In this document: piece by piece, positions 26,501 through 37,409 of the stretch
Layout: every line of letters begins with the position of its first letter
Numbering within the stretch: position 1 is the first letter of the stretch
Assembly (NCBI RefSeq): GCF_036324505.1
Contig: NC_086354.1
Location: 5,128,217-5,192,216, forward strand
Reading direction: 5' to 3'
DNA length: 64,000 nt
From: Eleginops maclovinus
Taxonomy: Eukaryota > Chordata > Actinopteri > Perciformes > Eleginopidae
Position numbers and translations under genes: made by a program
The notes under the pieces: generated by a model
What the model was told of the DNA's origin: nothing
Seen by the model: the letters and a program-made list of their open reading frames with translations, nothing else
Databases searched by the model: none

Positions 26501-26585
26501 TTCAGGAAGTGATTCCAATGCCTACTTAGCTACCTTAACACTAAAAATCATATCTTCCACCATCCTCGTCTTGCTAGCTGTATAA
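20580..26585 (+). CDS. BEL/Pao gag-pol polyprotein (one-base shift near the C-terminus)
   Basis: A single open frame of 2001 codons. Domains in order: a coiled, charged N-terminus; a gag region (DUF1759-like) at about residues 230-400; Cys/His zinc-knuckle repeats at about 464-530; an A17-type protease region near 598 with DEQSN in place of the usual DSG-type triad; reverse transcriptase with the catalytic YVDD at 1050-1053; RNase H from about 1230; an integrase HHCC region at about 1540-1595; and an integrase core with D1623, D1690 and E1740. A DUF5641-like tail starts near 1860. After about residue 1892 the frame departs from the expected tail: a run of five G at 26256-26260 appears one base too long, and a family-like tail lies in the +1 frame, ending at a TAG at 26359-26361. 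As it stands the frame runs into the 3' LTR. It is otherwise intact and probably of recent activity. Confidence 0.9.
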   Translation: MAEGGYAYTTVPEERFQEEDHKSIRSRSSKASRSSSSTQTAIKARAKAEAGRSKFAYAQREIELKVEKARLELERVRLDATLEALQTEKEMDAALVEAEILESGLIDSDHQSHRSRGSNSLSPQTRLQRTEHYVQDQLSLKSNSHNPHASSYQGLPLVTSDIKQPITPMLYSPLPMKTEALWQNDRGMDGRGRQRPLDDRHGNQGRTVNQSNPDTSITNDLARYLARSQLVTSGLTNFDDKPENFWGWKSTFYGATTGLGLSAGEELDLLIKWLGKESSEQARRLKAVNIRHPQVGLMMAWQRLEEYYGSPEAIERALFDKLEDFPKVTYKDPHKLRDLGDLLLELEAAKMDGYLPGLSYLDTSRGVAPIVDKLPFNLQDKWASFGSKYKEKNNVAFPPFTVFADFIRREARVKTDPSFNLPPSRTATEKKERLDRHTKTAISVHKTQVSPTEKPVNIDPGNHCPIHDKAHPLRKCRGFREKTLEERKQFLKDNHICFQCCSSTAHLARDCVTEVDCKECGSNRHTSALHPGLAPWKSKSSPPASENGEEGEQADNQEVTTKCTEVCGDGMSLRACSKICLVNVFPEGRREESRRMYAILDEQSNRSLATSEFFSIFNVACSPSPYTLRTCSGLKETAGRKARGYVVESANEKVSFPLPTLLECNQIPNNRSEIPTPNAARHHGHLRRIADEIPPLVPDAHILLLLGRDILRVHKVRSQINGPHDAPFAQKLDLGWVVVGDVCLRGAHKPPHVGTFKTSILESGRPSFLSRCNSKIQVKETFAHNYPALDTTDSTQTLDGENLGQSVFLHTANDNKRAPSMDDLRFLQIMDDEYRQDKSKSWVAPLPFQSPRKRLPNNREYAKSRLNSLRRTLSKQPQMKAHYLEFVGKMLTNKHAEIAPPLQEGQECWYLPSFGVYHPKKPGQIRVVFDSSAPYKGVSLNDVLLTGPDLNNTLLGVLMRFRKEPVAITADIQHMFHCFIVREDHRDFLRFLWFHNNDPDSDIVDYRMCVHVFGNSPSPAVAIYGLRRAAKEEEKNFGSDARRFIEREFYVDDALKSFPTEAEAISVLRRARMMLAESNLRLHKIASNRPAVLEAFPPEDRAKDIKDLNLLTDDLPLQRSLGVSWNIASDTFTFQAMDDNKPFTRRGVLSTVNSLYDPLGFLAPVTIQGRLLLRDLTKQAEDWDSPLPGNREAEWTRWRDSLKDLQVLQIPRTYTSFSPSSTLLKELCVFADASTTAIAAVAYLRATTKEGQTEVGFVFGKAKLAPQPDLSIPRLELCAAVLAVEIAELIVEEMDLEVDRITYYSDSKVVLGYIHNQERRFFVYVNNRVQRIRQTTSPDQWRHVPTDHNPADHGSRSIPAALLSSTTWLSGPAFLRNPSPHPLQPQEAFNLVNPASDSDLRPEIAVNLTVVSQHLTDPTRFERFSKWTSLTTTVARLIHIARSFTLPAQKGSCRGWHICPRGPSEEEMDRARIFVMKSVQHELYAEELKSIASEQSLPPRSSLLKLHPIIDSNGLLRVGGRITQSKLATEETNPIIIPGRHHLANLLVRHHHEAVKHQGRHFTEGAVRAAGLWVVGAKRCISSILFKCVTCKKLRGKTEHQQMADLPAERLQVAPPFTYVGVDVFGPWEVTSRRTRGGHANSKRWAVMFSCMCTRAVHIEVIEAMSASSCINALRRFFAIRGPAKQIRSDRGTNFIGACRELEMDKPSSSSETMEKYLQEHNCSWVFNPPHSSHMGGAWERMIGIARRILDCMLLQCGSSRLTHEVLTTLMAEITAVMNARPLVPVSSDPESPLILTPAMLLTQKTCTAPPPPGHFGEGDLFKEEWKQVQSLADTFWNRWRREYLHTLQSRRKWQEKKPNLQVGDIVLMKDNQAKRNQWPMAIVMETLPSQDGGREESGHQSRQGRHPESLLPSRDRSGPPPFSTRLVLLVLSGLVRDPRGGECSGPYSFLSCGFYFIESHLFVSTSGQTGSGYSGSDSNAYLATLTLKIISSTILVLLAV
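26398..26408 (+). promoter_or_regulatory. Polypurine tract of the BEL/Pao element
   Basis: Nine G followed by AG directly abuts the 3' LTR start (TGTTCTGG). This is the usual position of the plus-strand DNA primer in LTR retrotransposons. Confidence 0.85.
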
Positions 26586-26968
26586 TCGCAATGTTTGTAA
26601 GTACTGCAGCTTGTTAGGTCCTTAGCTACGCATCAACAGCATTGTTTTGGTTATTGGATGGTCGATTTGTACCACTTTATATGGCACTAGCTATGTTTTC
26701 CCTATCTGTTTATTGTCTGTGGAGTGATACAGCAAAGCTCCAACCTTTGTGCACTTAGTTATTGCAATATGTTATATTGTGTATTTGTATTTTTAGTGCA
26801 TCCAGTTTCGTAACTGATATATATATTTACATTTGTGTTTCAGTTTCACTCTTTGAATTTGAGTAAACATTCATAATCGGCACCCTGCTTCATGGAGTTA
26901 TTCATTAACAATTAGTTTAGCTGAACTGGATAGTGGGATTGCTGCTCAGATCCACCCAGACCAGTACA
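26409..26968 (+). repeat. 3' LTR of the BEL/Pao element
   Basis: 560 bp; reads identical to the 5' LTR; followed by the target duplicate ACCTT at 26969-26973. The last part of the shifted gag-pol frame runs through it. Confidence 0.95.
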
Positions 26969-27285
26969 ACCTTTATTTACTTTACAGATTTGGATTACCC
27001 TGCGGTATACAAAGCCATTCAAACTAGCTGCACCTTTACCAGCTCTGAGAACACTTTAATGATCAATAATTATAAAACATATCAGAGATATTATTCTGAA
27101 ATGGACCAATCAAACAATGACTACTTTTACTGTCTCTACTTTAAGTACATTTTGATGAGAGTACTTTCTACTTTCACTGGAGGAACATTTCGAATGCAGG
27201 ACTTTTACTGTAACAGAGTATTCCTACACTCTGGTACTTCTACTTTACTCAAGTACAAGATCTGAGTACTTCTCCCACATCTAAC

Positions 27286-29942
27286 CTCTATATGTTATTA
27301 TGGTACGTTGATTCATCGAGTTTCTAAAATGGTTGACCTACAGTCTGAGCAGCTGTTCAGAGGTTTTTACTTTAAAGCAGTAGACAAACACTTGAAGCAG
27401 GGGCACAGGTGAGATTTTTGAAATGGGGGGGACGAAACAGAGAGAAATTATTTTCACGATATTTACTTACTATTTGGTTTACTATGTGTTTTACAATCAT
27501 AAGTAACATTAACCGTAAGCTCAAATATGAATGGGTTTCAAGATCAAATATAATACAATGTAAATATGTATGTGGATATTTATTACATCGATCATGTGAA
27601 CATGTGAAAAAAATGAATATATATACTTAATAATATAAAATATATATACACTATCTGCGCCCCTGCCATGAAGTATAACATTACTGCGAAACGCTCAACA
27701 TCACAGATGAAGAAGACTGGTCTACTTACTCCGAATGAACTTAGAAGAGGAGAAAGTAGATTCTTTGTTTTGTCCTTTTATAGATATATCCAACGTGGTA
27801 TTTCCAGGATAGAAGAAGGTCTATCAATACAACCAAGTATTTTTATGAGAGGACATGCTTAATTTTACAGAATGGATTTATGAGATGGCGAGCAATTTAC
27901 TCTTCATTTTAAATGCAAGACAAATATTTCCTCCGATTTGAACTCTGTTTTGGGTCTCCACCAACGTCTGAGGGAAACACCTGGTCCTTTAGCAGATACA
28001 TATGTTCAGCAGCTTGTCGCTTACTGTGTCTTCAAGCTGTTTGGTCCTAGGCAGGTACAGTGGTTTCGTCAGAGATTGAGAGGAAAACCAGAACTACGAG
28101 CTAACAGACAAATATTTTGAGAGTGAATATTAAGCGTACATTTATCAATCAGACACAAATATGACAGCTATGGGATTATAACATTGCTCTGTAGCTGCAG
28201 GATTGAATGTGGGTGGGAAGCTATTTTGCTAATATGCTAGTACATTATTGGCAACTGTCATATTTTGTGTTTAGAGCTATTTCTGTCGCCCTAGAGTGTT
28301 CAAAAAAATGAGCTTTATTGCTTTAAATACTGATATTTATTTACTGTTGGTTATAGTATAATTAGTTTAAATGTATAATACAAAAAAAATTCATTACCTG
28401 TTTTAGTAACTGGTTTGTTATTCTTTGTATTGTAATGTACTAACAGTTGTAGGCTAGTATGTGTTTTTTATGGGGCTGGTTTATGAAAGCCCCTTTGTGT
28501 ACACACCGTAAAAAAAATAATTATTGTGTCTTTGTTCTTTCTCCCTTTCTTATTGCCTTTCATTAACAGAAAAACAAATACAATCATCTGTCCTGCCTTT
28601 TTTTTTTGCACCTTTATATGAAGACTTCATCCAGTAAAAGAAGGATCTGTGCATCAAACAGACATCACTTACACCTGGGGGCACAGAGCATGACCTCACG
28701 GGCCTCAGGTTGGAGGGGAAAGGAGAGGGGTCAATGCGGTCGGTTGGGGGCGCTGTGAAAGCGTTTCATAATGAGGTCGGGGTAACGCCGTGCGCCCCAT
28801 GTGTGTACGATGAGTCAGACCTTGAGAAAGGGTTATTTCATGTTTGAGTGGATTAGCCTGACCTAACCCCGGGGAGGATTGCAGGCTGCTAAAACCTACA
28901 TGTAGCAGAAATGACTCCACAGCCAGCTTTAAAGGTAGCTGTGATGATGATTATGAGAGTCTGTGACTGTGTGGCCCCCCAAACTCCCCCCTCTCCTCTT
29001 CTTCCCCATGACTGCTGGTGACACAGAGCGAGGAGGCTGGTTGTTAAGCAAACAGAAATTTGGGTTGGAGATTTTGTCTGGCATGAGAACCCATGGAATA
29101 TTACATCATGATGCAACCTGCTGTATGCTTCAGTATATATATATCCCTCATGGTTTCAGAAGATGTTTCACTCATGGAACGTGAGTGCCCCCTAGTGTAG
29201 AAAAGGCGAAGTGCAATAACTGCATAATTATTCTAAGCAGGTTTTGAGAATAAATTCAAGAAGATTTAAGATTCAAGAAGCTTTATTTATCCCGAGGGAA
29301 ATTGAGGAAATAAAATAATAATAATAATAATAATAAATAAAAGCCATTTAGGCCCTAAATAACAAATAAGTGTACTGCAAAAAAGCAAGCTTGCATACTA
29401 AAATATTTTTGAGTGTGCTGTTATATTAAATTGTTGCTCCACATTGCAATGCACTTAATAAAATAGAACAAATACAGGAAGGGTACACAGTTTCAAAGAA
29501 TGAGCTGGCGTGATTACAAAATTGCTGGAAAATGTACAGAAACCAAAAAGGTATAACTTGTAAAAGCAAGCTGGCCTTCCAAGGTTTTCTCAACAACTCA
29601 GTGGTATTCATAAGATATGTATTTAGGTGTTTAAAAATGCATCAGCGCCATATGAACATTATTGTAAATAACTCAAATGAATTGAAAACAGGGGTTTAGC
29701 AACCATTTAGGAAATACATTTAACTTCTTCTGATAATATAAAAAAGGAGCTGGAGTACAGAAATACAACATAACATTGGAGTTTCCAAGGAGGATTGGGA
29801 TATTTGTTTGACCAAATTTACCGGTTTAAAAAAAAAAGAAAACAAAAAAGGAAACAGAAAGTACGTTTAGTATCATCCACGATTGAACGCCTCAAGACAA
29901 TCAAAGATGAATATACAAAACTAGTAAATGCATTTTTGAAAT
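27286..29942. other. Noncoding stretch
   Basis: No gene recognised. 29268-29338 has a SINE/LINE-like tail (TTTATTTATCCCGAGGGAAA, then an ATA-rich tract with (ATA)n). 28700-29000 is more GC-rich but has no supported exon. Confidence 0.5.
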
Positions 29943-30420
29943 TTAAAGGGGCCAAATTCTGCTCATTTTCAGGTTTCATATTAGTATGTTCTCCCTCTAC
30001 TCTGTCATGTCTCCATGCTTTAATGTTCAGAAAGCTCTTTATATTTCTCATACTGCCTGTGCTGCAGCACCTCTTTTCACCCTCCGTCTGAAACCAGAGC
30101 CCAGTCTGTTCTGATTGGTTAGCTGGCTGGCTCTGTTGTTGTTGATCAACCACTTAGAGAAGTACCGCCCCTAAGCATATTACATACAAGCACTAGCTAA
30201 TAGAAGCGTGGGTGTTTCATGATAATGTCACAATGTCTTGGACATAAACAGTAGACTACAATGGAGGCATTTCAGGAAGGGGGGGATTTGATGGAGATAA
30301 ACTCCCTCTGGAGTGGTTTTTCGGATATTAGCCTTTGCAGACCATTTACATCCACACAAACGTATAGAACAGACTAAAGGAAAGGGAAACCCCCAAAAAA
30401 GTACAACAGGGCCTCTTTAA
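29943..30420. mobile_element. Full-length TTAA-type MITE
   Basis: TTAA at both edges, left end AAAGGGGCCAAATTCTGC and right end ACAACAGGGCCTCTTTAA. It has all family landmarks: ATGCTTTAATGTTCAGAAAG, CTGTGCTGCAGCACCTC, GCCCAGTCTGTTCTGATTGG and the inverted form of the CTCCAGAGGGAGT block. It is 478 bp, in the opposite orientation to the copy at 2428. Confidence 0.85.
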
Positions 30421-31790
30421 ATTATCAGCCTTTCTTGGATAAACTGTTGTTTGCTTTCCTGCAAACGATTGCTTAAAATGGTGTTTATGAAGCTACAGCC
30501 AGGAGGTTGTTAACTTAGCTTTGCATAATAATGAAAAGACCAGATGGGTAACAGAGTTAAAATGTACGATTTTGTTTCTTTTAGTACAAAGTCATCCACC
30601 CGCTTAAGAAGGAGCCTCCAGTGCCTTGTCCCAAGAGGAGTGGGCTTATAAACAAAGCTGTCGGGTTATTGTGAGTGTTGTAGTAGCCTACAAGCAGTGA
30701 ACCCAGGCCTGTAATGTTGGAAGTAGAGGCTACAAAGTGAGCCTTTTTCCCACGGCCGAGTCAGTGAGAGAAACAACACAATATACAGGGCAACTTTATT
30801 CATATATGTAAGACTATAACATAACTACATGATTAAGCTAAACTAATCATTTATTTTTTGACAGTGCTTTGAGCTATGCCATCATCTGTACTCAAAGACC
30901 GCCATGCCGACATTTTGAACCATTCGGACTGCTTCCACCTGGTACGTTTCAGTGACAGTTGGCTGGAAACGCCAACAAGCGTCTCAGCAGTGTGCATCAC
31001 TTTTACGTGTCCCTGTTTCCGCTGACGCTTTTTTTTGACGCTGTCAAATTGGTCAAGATGTCCTTTCATCTGCATGTGTTTTGTCACATTTGTGTTTTTA
31101 TATTTACATTGTTTTGGATACTGCAGCGTGTTTCTCCTAATGGAAGTGTTTTGGGCCGTTAGTCACCGTACTGAGCTCTGTATATTCAGATTTTTTTCCG
31201 ACATGGAGATTGTTTCTTATTATTTATTTATGAAGAATGTCCTTAAGTGTCTATCCTCGCAGTGTTTGAAGTAAGTGAGCCAATATCCCTGGAACCCAGG
31301 CTACGCACTCAACTGTAAACTGTGGCTGAATCTAAAAAAAGCCCATACCCAAGTTTGGAGAGGCAGTAGTACCACAGTGTCACTGCTGCTCTTTCCCTAA
31401 AGCCAGTCGCAGTGACAGGAAGTCTAACAACCTCTGCAAAAGAGAGGATAAACATAATCATGGATTACAGTGCTTTGAGCTGTCTTGGAGGACAGATCCT
31501 GCAGCAGTATGCTACACTACGGTTTATATTCATACCCTGCACGTAAGGTCATCCTGAAACCTCACTGTTAGTCTTTCCTCCTTCTAGTTTTACATTGGAA
31601 TATTACAACTAAATTAGCGTGCCTTTAACCTGTTATGAGGTATTCTCCTCAAACCACTTTACTGTCTGCCTGAAATTCCTTCCTGGAGTAGGCTACTAGC
31701 ATCAGATGATTTAGAATTTACTTAATTATGGTAGGTCTTTGCTATAACCCTTAGGGGCACTGTTGAGTAAGATAGTTTGAAAAAAGTTAA
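30421..31790. other. Noncoding stretch
   Basis: No gene or repeat family that I can support. Open frames at 30851-31274 on both strands have no family match. Confidence 0.45.
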
Positions 31791-31794
31791 TTTT

Positions 31795-32307
31795 AAGGTC
31801 ACCTTTCATGCTAAATCCACTTTTTCATGTCTTTAAACATAAATATGTGTCCCCACTGTGTTAATAGATTCAGAAAGTTTCAGGAAAAAAGATTCTCTCT
31901 CTTTCTGTCCTGATCCATCTATATAAAAACCTGTCTGAAAATCAGTTGATCAGATTTTGGTTACTTTGTGATGTCACACTGTTTATTTGGGTTGTGCAAC
32001 CAGTCAATAACCAACCAAGGTAACACCTGCCCACCCTATCACCTGAATCTCCTATTGGAGCAGCATTGTGTTTTTTTAAACCAATCATCTCTCAGAGGGG
32101 CGTGGCCAGCCGCAGCTCATTAGCATTTAAAGCTACAGACACAGAATCAGCTCTTTTGAACAGGGCTGAGACAGAGCTGAAACAGAGGGGTTTATGGGAT
32201 GCTGCAATGATCTTGATATTTCAGCCAAACTGTTCAGAGACAGGTTCTGTATATATCTAAGACCTATCATATATGGTTGAAAAAGAGTATATTAGGGGAC
32301 CTTTTGA
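31795..32307. mobile_element. Probable second MITE family, weakly inverted ends
   Basis: The left end AAGGTCACCTTTCATGCTAA and right end TATATTAGGGGACCTTTT are partly complementary. The segment has the features of a widespread fish element: GTGATGTCACACTG, CCAATCATCTCTCAGAGGGG and GGGGCGTGGCCAGCC, and is about 510 bp. No coding content. Edges and class are uncertain. Confidence 0.45.
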
Positions 32308-32504
32308 AAATAAAAGTTTTTATGGTTCCTAAAACAATTATACTTTTATGCGTTCGATATAAATCTAAATGTGAGTGCACTGTCGCAAAACAATTTCAAT
32401 TTTATGGTCCAGTATTGAGTACAGGGTAAGCCAGGTGGAGGGGTTTCAGTGAGATGCAGAAACAGATTTTCACAACCCTGAGCTCACAGTACATAGCCTC
32501 CGAG

Positions 32505-33025
32505 GTTGGAGAAGTACTAAGATCTTGTACTTGAGTAAAAGTAGTGGTACCAGAGAGTAGGAATACTCTGTAAGAGTAAAAGTACTGCAATCAAATTGTT
32601 ACTCAAGTAAAAGTGCAAAAGTATTGGCATCAAATTATATTTAAGGTACCAAAAGTAAAAGTACTCATTATGCAGATAAAATAAGGTACATGTTTTTCTT
32701 ACAATTATAAATGCATTAAAGTGTTCTCAGAGCTGGTAAAGGTGCAGCTAGTTTGAATGGCTTTGTATACTGCAGGGTAGCTTGTGAATTTACTCCAGGT
32801 GAACTAAAGTCTGATTTAAGGGTTGATTACCTCAAAATTGTACTCAAGTACAGTACTTAAGTAAATCTTTTTAGTTACTTTAAACCACTGAATGTTGTTT
32901 TTCTACAACAGCTTGGGAGTTTCGTGAGCAAAATGCAAAGAAGTACAAAGTAGCAGAAAATTAAAATACTCAAGTATCCCAAAATTGTGCTTGAGTTCAG
33001 TACTTCAGTAAATTCACTTAGTCAC
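32505..33025. repeat. GTACTT-rich interspersed repeat, copy 2
   Basis: It begins GAAGTACTAAGATCTTGTAC and carries CTCAGAGCTGGTAAAGGTGC and GGCTTTGTATACTGCAGGGT, shared with the copy at about 37.4 kb. It appears to contain an extra end-like segment after 32890, so it may be two overlapping copies. Confidence 0.65.
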
Positions 33026-33929
33026 TTCACATCACCGCATAGCCTACATATAAGAGGGAAAGTAGCCAACAGTAGGATACATTTGTGTACAGTACTTGGT
33101 AATTGTTTAGTTAATTGGAAAATAATGGAGCAGCACTTTATTATACCTCTTTGTATATGTTTGGTGTATATGGTTGGTGTTGTTGAGGAAAGTATGTGAA
33201 CCACCCTCCTCTAGACTGCTTGTGCTTTTGAGTTCAAATCCTCCATTCGTGCTGACAGCCATGCCGTATCAACTTAATTACAATAAGTAGTGTTTCTCAT
33301 AAAGTCTTGGTTGTTTACACGAGTACATGAATAATTGGATTTGGTCACGTACTATACACAAGGAAAGTGGTCCTTTGAGAAGGTTAAAGTATAAAGATTA
33401 CGTCCACTGTCGAAAATAAACCACAGTAGAATGTGGTACTGAGACCACACACTCGACTGTTGTTGTTGCTGGGTAAAAAGACAACACATAGAAACAGTCC
33501 AATCATTGAACCCCCTACACATGTTCGTGATGCCCTTCTCTTACAAAATAACCTCAGAAAGAGAAGAAGGAAGATATATTAAAATGGGAAAATACGTGTC
33601 TTATTATACCAAACTCCATCCATGTTCTGTTGGACTTTAGCAGGTTATTTTTTTAAATGTCCTCCTGATGTGTGTATTAACTGACGCACTTGTGAATTGC
33701 TGACTAACCCTTTTTATGGTCAACAAATCCTCCATCTCCTACAGTCACCCATACACTGTGACTGGGCTTTGCAAACATGCTACTCAGTTCTATGTTGTAC
33801 AAACTAGAGCCTCAACTTGTGATACAAAGTTACTCAGTTCATTTATTATTTATTTTACATTGCCAGTTTGATCTTCAAAGAACGTCAGACAACTTGAGAG
33901 CGAAGAAGAAGAAGAGACCCTCTTCTGTG
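33026..33929. other. Noncoding stretch
   Basis: No gene or repeat recognised. Confidence 0.5.
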
Positions 33930-35200
33930 GGGACCCAATCTGTACGCTGGCTTCCAGTTACATGAGTGATAGCATTGATTTTAAAGAGCTCAAATCATTC
34001 AGTAATCTCAGGCTAAGATATTTGTGATTTATTTCAAGATTAGAAACCCGAAGTATGGCCCTCACGTCTTTAGGAAGCAATCAATTGGCAGTACCTTTAG
34101 ACACCAAAACAGAAACAAGTCTTAGATGTAATATTCCTCATGAGATAGAACCAACATCCTTGCCATTTTAAACTCGTATTCAAAACTCTGCTTTTCTCCT
34201 CTTTCTTTGATCGATTGGTTTCTATGCAGCATTTTTATTTCCTTGCATTTGGGGTAATCACTATTAAAAGATATCTTTGAATTCAGGATCTGTAGATATT
34301 AGTATTGTAAGCGTTCTGCTTTTTGTTGTGGTTTGATTAGAATTGACCAATCACATTGGTTGTATGAAGGTAAACTGGTCTGTTTGGAGAGAAAATAGGT
34401 TAAACATATTGGTCGTAATGCAATCTCAAAACCCATCGGCCATCGTATAGCAATAATTGAGATTTTACAGCGTCTTGTGAAACAACGCTGCTTACACATC
34501 ATCTCTCAACTTCATCCTCATGTTTGAAGTGGGTCTACAGAGTATAAACGCAGAGCAGCAGACAGAAAAATGAATCCTAGTAAGGATATCTTCTGGTTAT
34601 AGCAGAACGACTTACAACTTATTGCTGCTTTGTTACTGTATTTCTGGTTTAGTGTTATTACATTTTTGTTTTCAAATTATATAATTGTATAATACAGCTT
34701 TGTTGAATAATTTATTCTGATTGGTCAATTTTGACATTCCACAGGTTATTAATTATTGCTAACAGACTGCTGCTAAGGAGAACAGACCTTTGCTAAGGAG
34801 AATTAACACACTATGTGTAGTGATGTAAATTTGCAGAAAGTGTCCAGTAAATGTAACGTCAACAATGAACATTTCTCCATCAGTAAAACACCTTGGGATT
34901 CTTTTAATGATAGTTTTTATTTTTGTGGAGAGCACAGAACTTTGAATTCTTTATTGTCCCCGGTAACAGCGCAAGAGAAAGACTTTTGCGTGGGGACACT
35001 GATCACCCTCTCTGTGTTCTTTATTCATTAATACCCGTTTGATATAGGTTCCTAATTAATTAGTCTTCTCTTAATTGATTTAATTCTGTTTCTTACTGCT
35101 TATTGTTCCTAAATGTCATTCTAATGCCTTTAATTGCATATACACAGCACTTGCCTCGGGTAATGAAGTGTGCTGTATAAACAAAGCTGCCTTGCCTACA
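33930..35200 (+). mobile_element. Degenerate non-LTR retrotransposon fragment (L2-like), disrupted
   Basis: 33935-34200 gives, across several stops, short peptides resembling the end of a LINE reverse transcriptase (a RWLPVT stretch, later NQLAVP). At 35148-35198 a tail reading GTGCTGTATAAACAAAGCTG then CCTTGCC resembles the 3' ends of fish L2-type LINEs. The part between (about 34210-35040) is AT-rich and may be another insertion. This is an inference from short motifs only. Confidence 0.35.
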
Positions 35201-37404
35201 AAACATCAAAATGGAAAAACACTTTTCACATTTTCCAAATAGCCCATTGTAACATCTTCAGGTTGCTTCTTTTGTTCGACAAACAGCCTACAACGCAAAG
35301 ATATTGAATTGACAATGGCATAAAACAGAGAAAAGCTGGATCCATAAAATGTGAAGTTTAGTCCATCTAAAATGAATGCAAACCTTTTGTAAAAGGAGAC
35401 CTTAAAAACCAGTGAAGGTCAGAAAGCTTTTTTTTAAAATCTGTATATGAAAGAGGAGCTCTTCACTGTCTTTCCAGCAGAGGCTCCTCTGAGTAGCCAG
35501 TGTGACGCAGAACACACTCCAACTGTGTCTCCATCCCTAATGGACGCTGCGATGGAGGCCTGCTGATTCAACCGGGCGGACAGGCATACTCCGAGGGGCA
35601 GTCGGGGGGGGCAGGAAACATCTTCACTGGCCTTTTTAGTGGATTGATTCATTAAACAGTCCACACTCATACACACTTGTTAAATGTATGTAAAAGATGC
35701 AATTAGAAACAGTGACAGAGGGCTCTTAAATGTCAGATTTGTTTAAATGTGGCTGCTTTAAAAATTGCCAGTGTAAGTAACCTGTTCCATGCATCAATAC
35801 AGGCCGTGATTAAAGATGTCAGGAACTACATTTTAAAAACTTGTTCTTCAATTTTCTTCTTCTTTTGAAGAGAATGAACCCTGGGAGTTCATATTTAGGC
35901 CACAGATTGCTTTTTAAGGGTTTAATATAACAAGGATGCAATTATCTCGTTTGGAAAATTGCACGCATTTACTTACTCCTTTAATGAAATATTTTAAGTG
36001 GCACTAAAGCAGTAATGTTAAAGATTAGAAATATTATAGATGAATAGTTGAGCTTGGCTTGGGTTTAAAGTACAAAAGTGTGGTGCTTGGAGAAGAGAAG
36101 TGGAGCTTTTAATGAACTCTAATTTTATCCCATTAATATGTACCAGACAAACAGATGACAAAGCCGATAAAGGAGCTGTTTATTGACCATGACTAGCTTG
36201 GTTTTCCCAACAGAATTCACAGTTTTATAAGGGCTAAGAACAATATATGGCGAAAATGTAAATGAAATTTCCGATATACTGAAAGTAGCATGCTAAGCAG
36301 CTAGCCCCAGCCTATCCTGTCTTGTAATAAATAGTCAAGAAGAGATACTCTGTCACTGTAACGTAGAGCTACTGCGGGCAAAGTAGTCCCAGTGGCGGGG
36401 AGTGAGACTGAAGGCCACTGGATACCTAGCTAGGGATGAGCAAGCTAGCAAGCATGAGCTAGCTAGCTAGTTCTTTCTTCCTTGTTTTGGGTCCAAAAAA
36501 AACCTAAATTCGTCAAAACCCAATAACTCTATTGTAACAATACTGTATCTAATATATGTATATATCTCATATTTGAGAAAAGTCATTTTAAAATGCAAAG
36601 ATTAGCTGAATGTTGCTTTATATGTCAAGTAAAGTTTGAAACATGCATCAGGCAATCGACAGTAGCGTGTATAAAGTTGATAGTTAAGTTGAGACTGATG
36701 TGATGTAAGGTGGCATGACAACCAAAAAATGTTTGTCTTCTTTCAACTTTTAATAGTCAAACCCTAGTTTCCAAGGTTGTTCAGTGCTACAAATGTCTAC
36801 ATTGCTGTAAGTAGAACATCCATTGTGAGGAAGTACTTTATGTGTTGGACCTTTTTGCTTGATTGCTTAACAGCCAAATGAAATTTGGACAACAAACCAT
36901 TATTTCTATTTCTATTTCTATTTCTTATTTTGGCACCATCCTTGGTGTAGTGAATGTAGGCAATGTAAGCAGGACTGTAAAACCCTGCTGATTTTTGAAA
37001 AAGAACTCATGATTAGTAGGCACTTCCATGCACAGCTGGAAACCTCTCGCATCCGAATCAATACCCTGAAAAGAGGCCGACCACCCACAGATGATGCTGA
37101 AGGAAAAGCACAAAGCACGAGAGTGAAAGAAATGGCCCACAAGGTGCCCCCCCTCCCCCTTCCTGGGATAATGTGAGGCACTAGCCGATATAAGTTGAAA
37201 AAGAGGCAAATGCAGACACTGCGAGCATGAATGCATCAAGTCAAGGCGTGTATCCATGTGTTTATCTTATTAACAATCTCACATTCCCTCAAATGTAATG
37301 TGCAAACTCCTTAGTAAGGATCCTTCCCCCCGGGAAATGAGTAAGCATTTTAGCATTTCCAGTTCAAGTCAACACATTTATGGATGGGGTTTTGGTGACA
37401 TGCT
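35201..37404. other. Noncoding stretch
   Basis: No gene recognised. A short GCTA tandem lies near 36461. Minus-strand open frames at 35434-35676 and 36918-37257 have neither domains nor coherent splice sites. Confidence 0.5.
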
Positions 37405-37409
37405 GATAG

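Larger units (their letters stand above)
19876..26968 (+). mobile_element. Complete BEL/Pao LTR retrotransposon
   Basis: A 7093-bp element bounded by two 560-bp LTRs that begin TGTTCTGG and end CAGTACA. It is flanked on both sides by the 5-bp direct repeat ACCTT (19871-19875 and 26969-26973). It contains one gag-pol frame with the BEL/Pao domain order and a purine tract before the 3' LTR. No envelope gene is seen. The LTRs look identical by eye over their full length, which indicates a very recent insertion. It landed inside the GTACTT repeat. Confidence 0.95.
19712..27285. repeat. GTACTT-rich interspersed repeat, split by the BEL/Pao insertion
   Basis: The outer parts (19712-19875 and 26974-27285, about 475 bp together) form one older element rich in GTACTT/AAGTAC. 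It starts GAGAAGTAACTAAGTA and ends AAGATCTGAGTACTTCTCCC. Related copies lie in opposite orientation at about 32505-33025 and 37410-38075. The shared core includes CCATTCAAACTAGCTGCACC and its complement. It looks like a nonautonomous DNA element common in fish; superfamily not assigned. Only the flanking parts belong to it. Confidence 0.65.
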
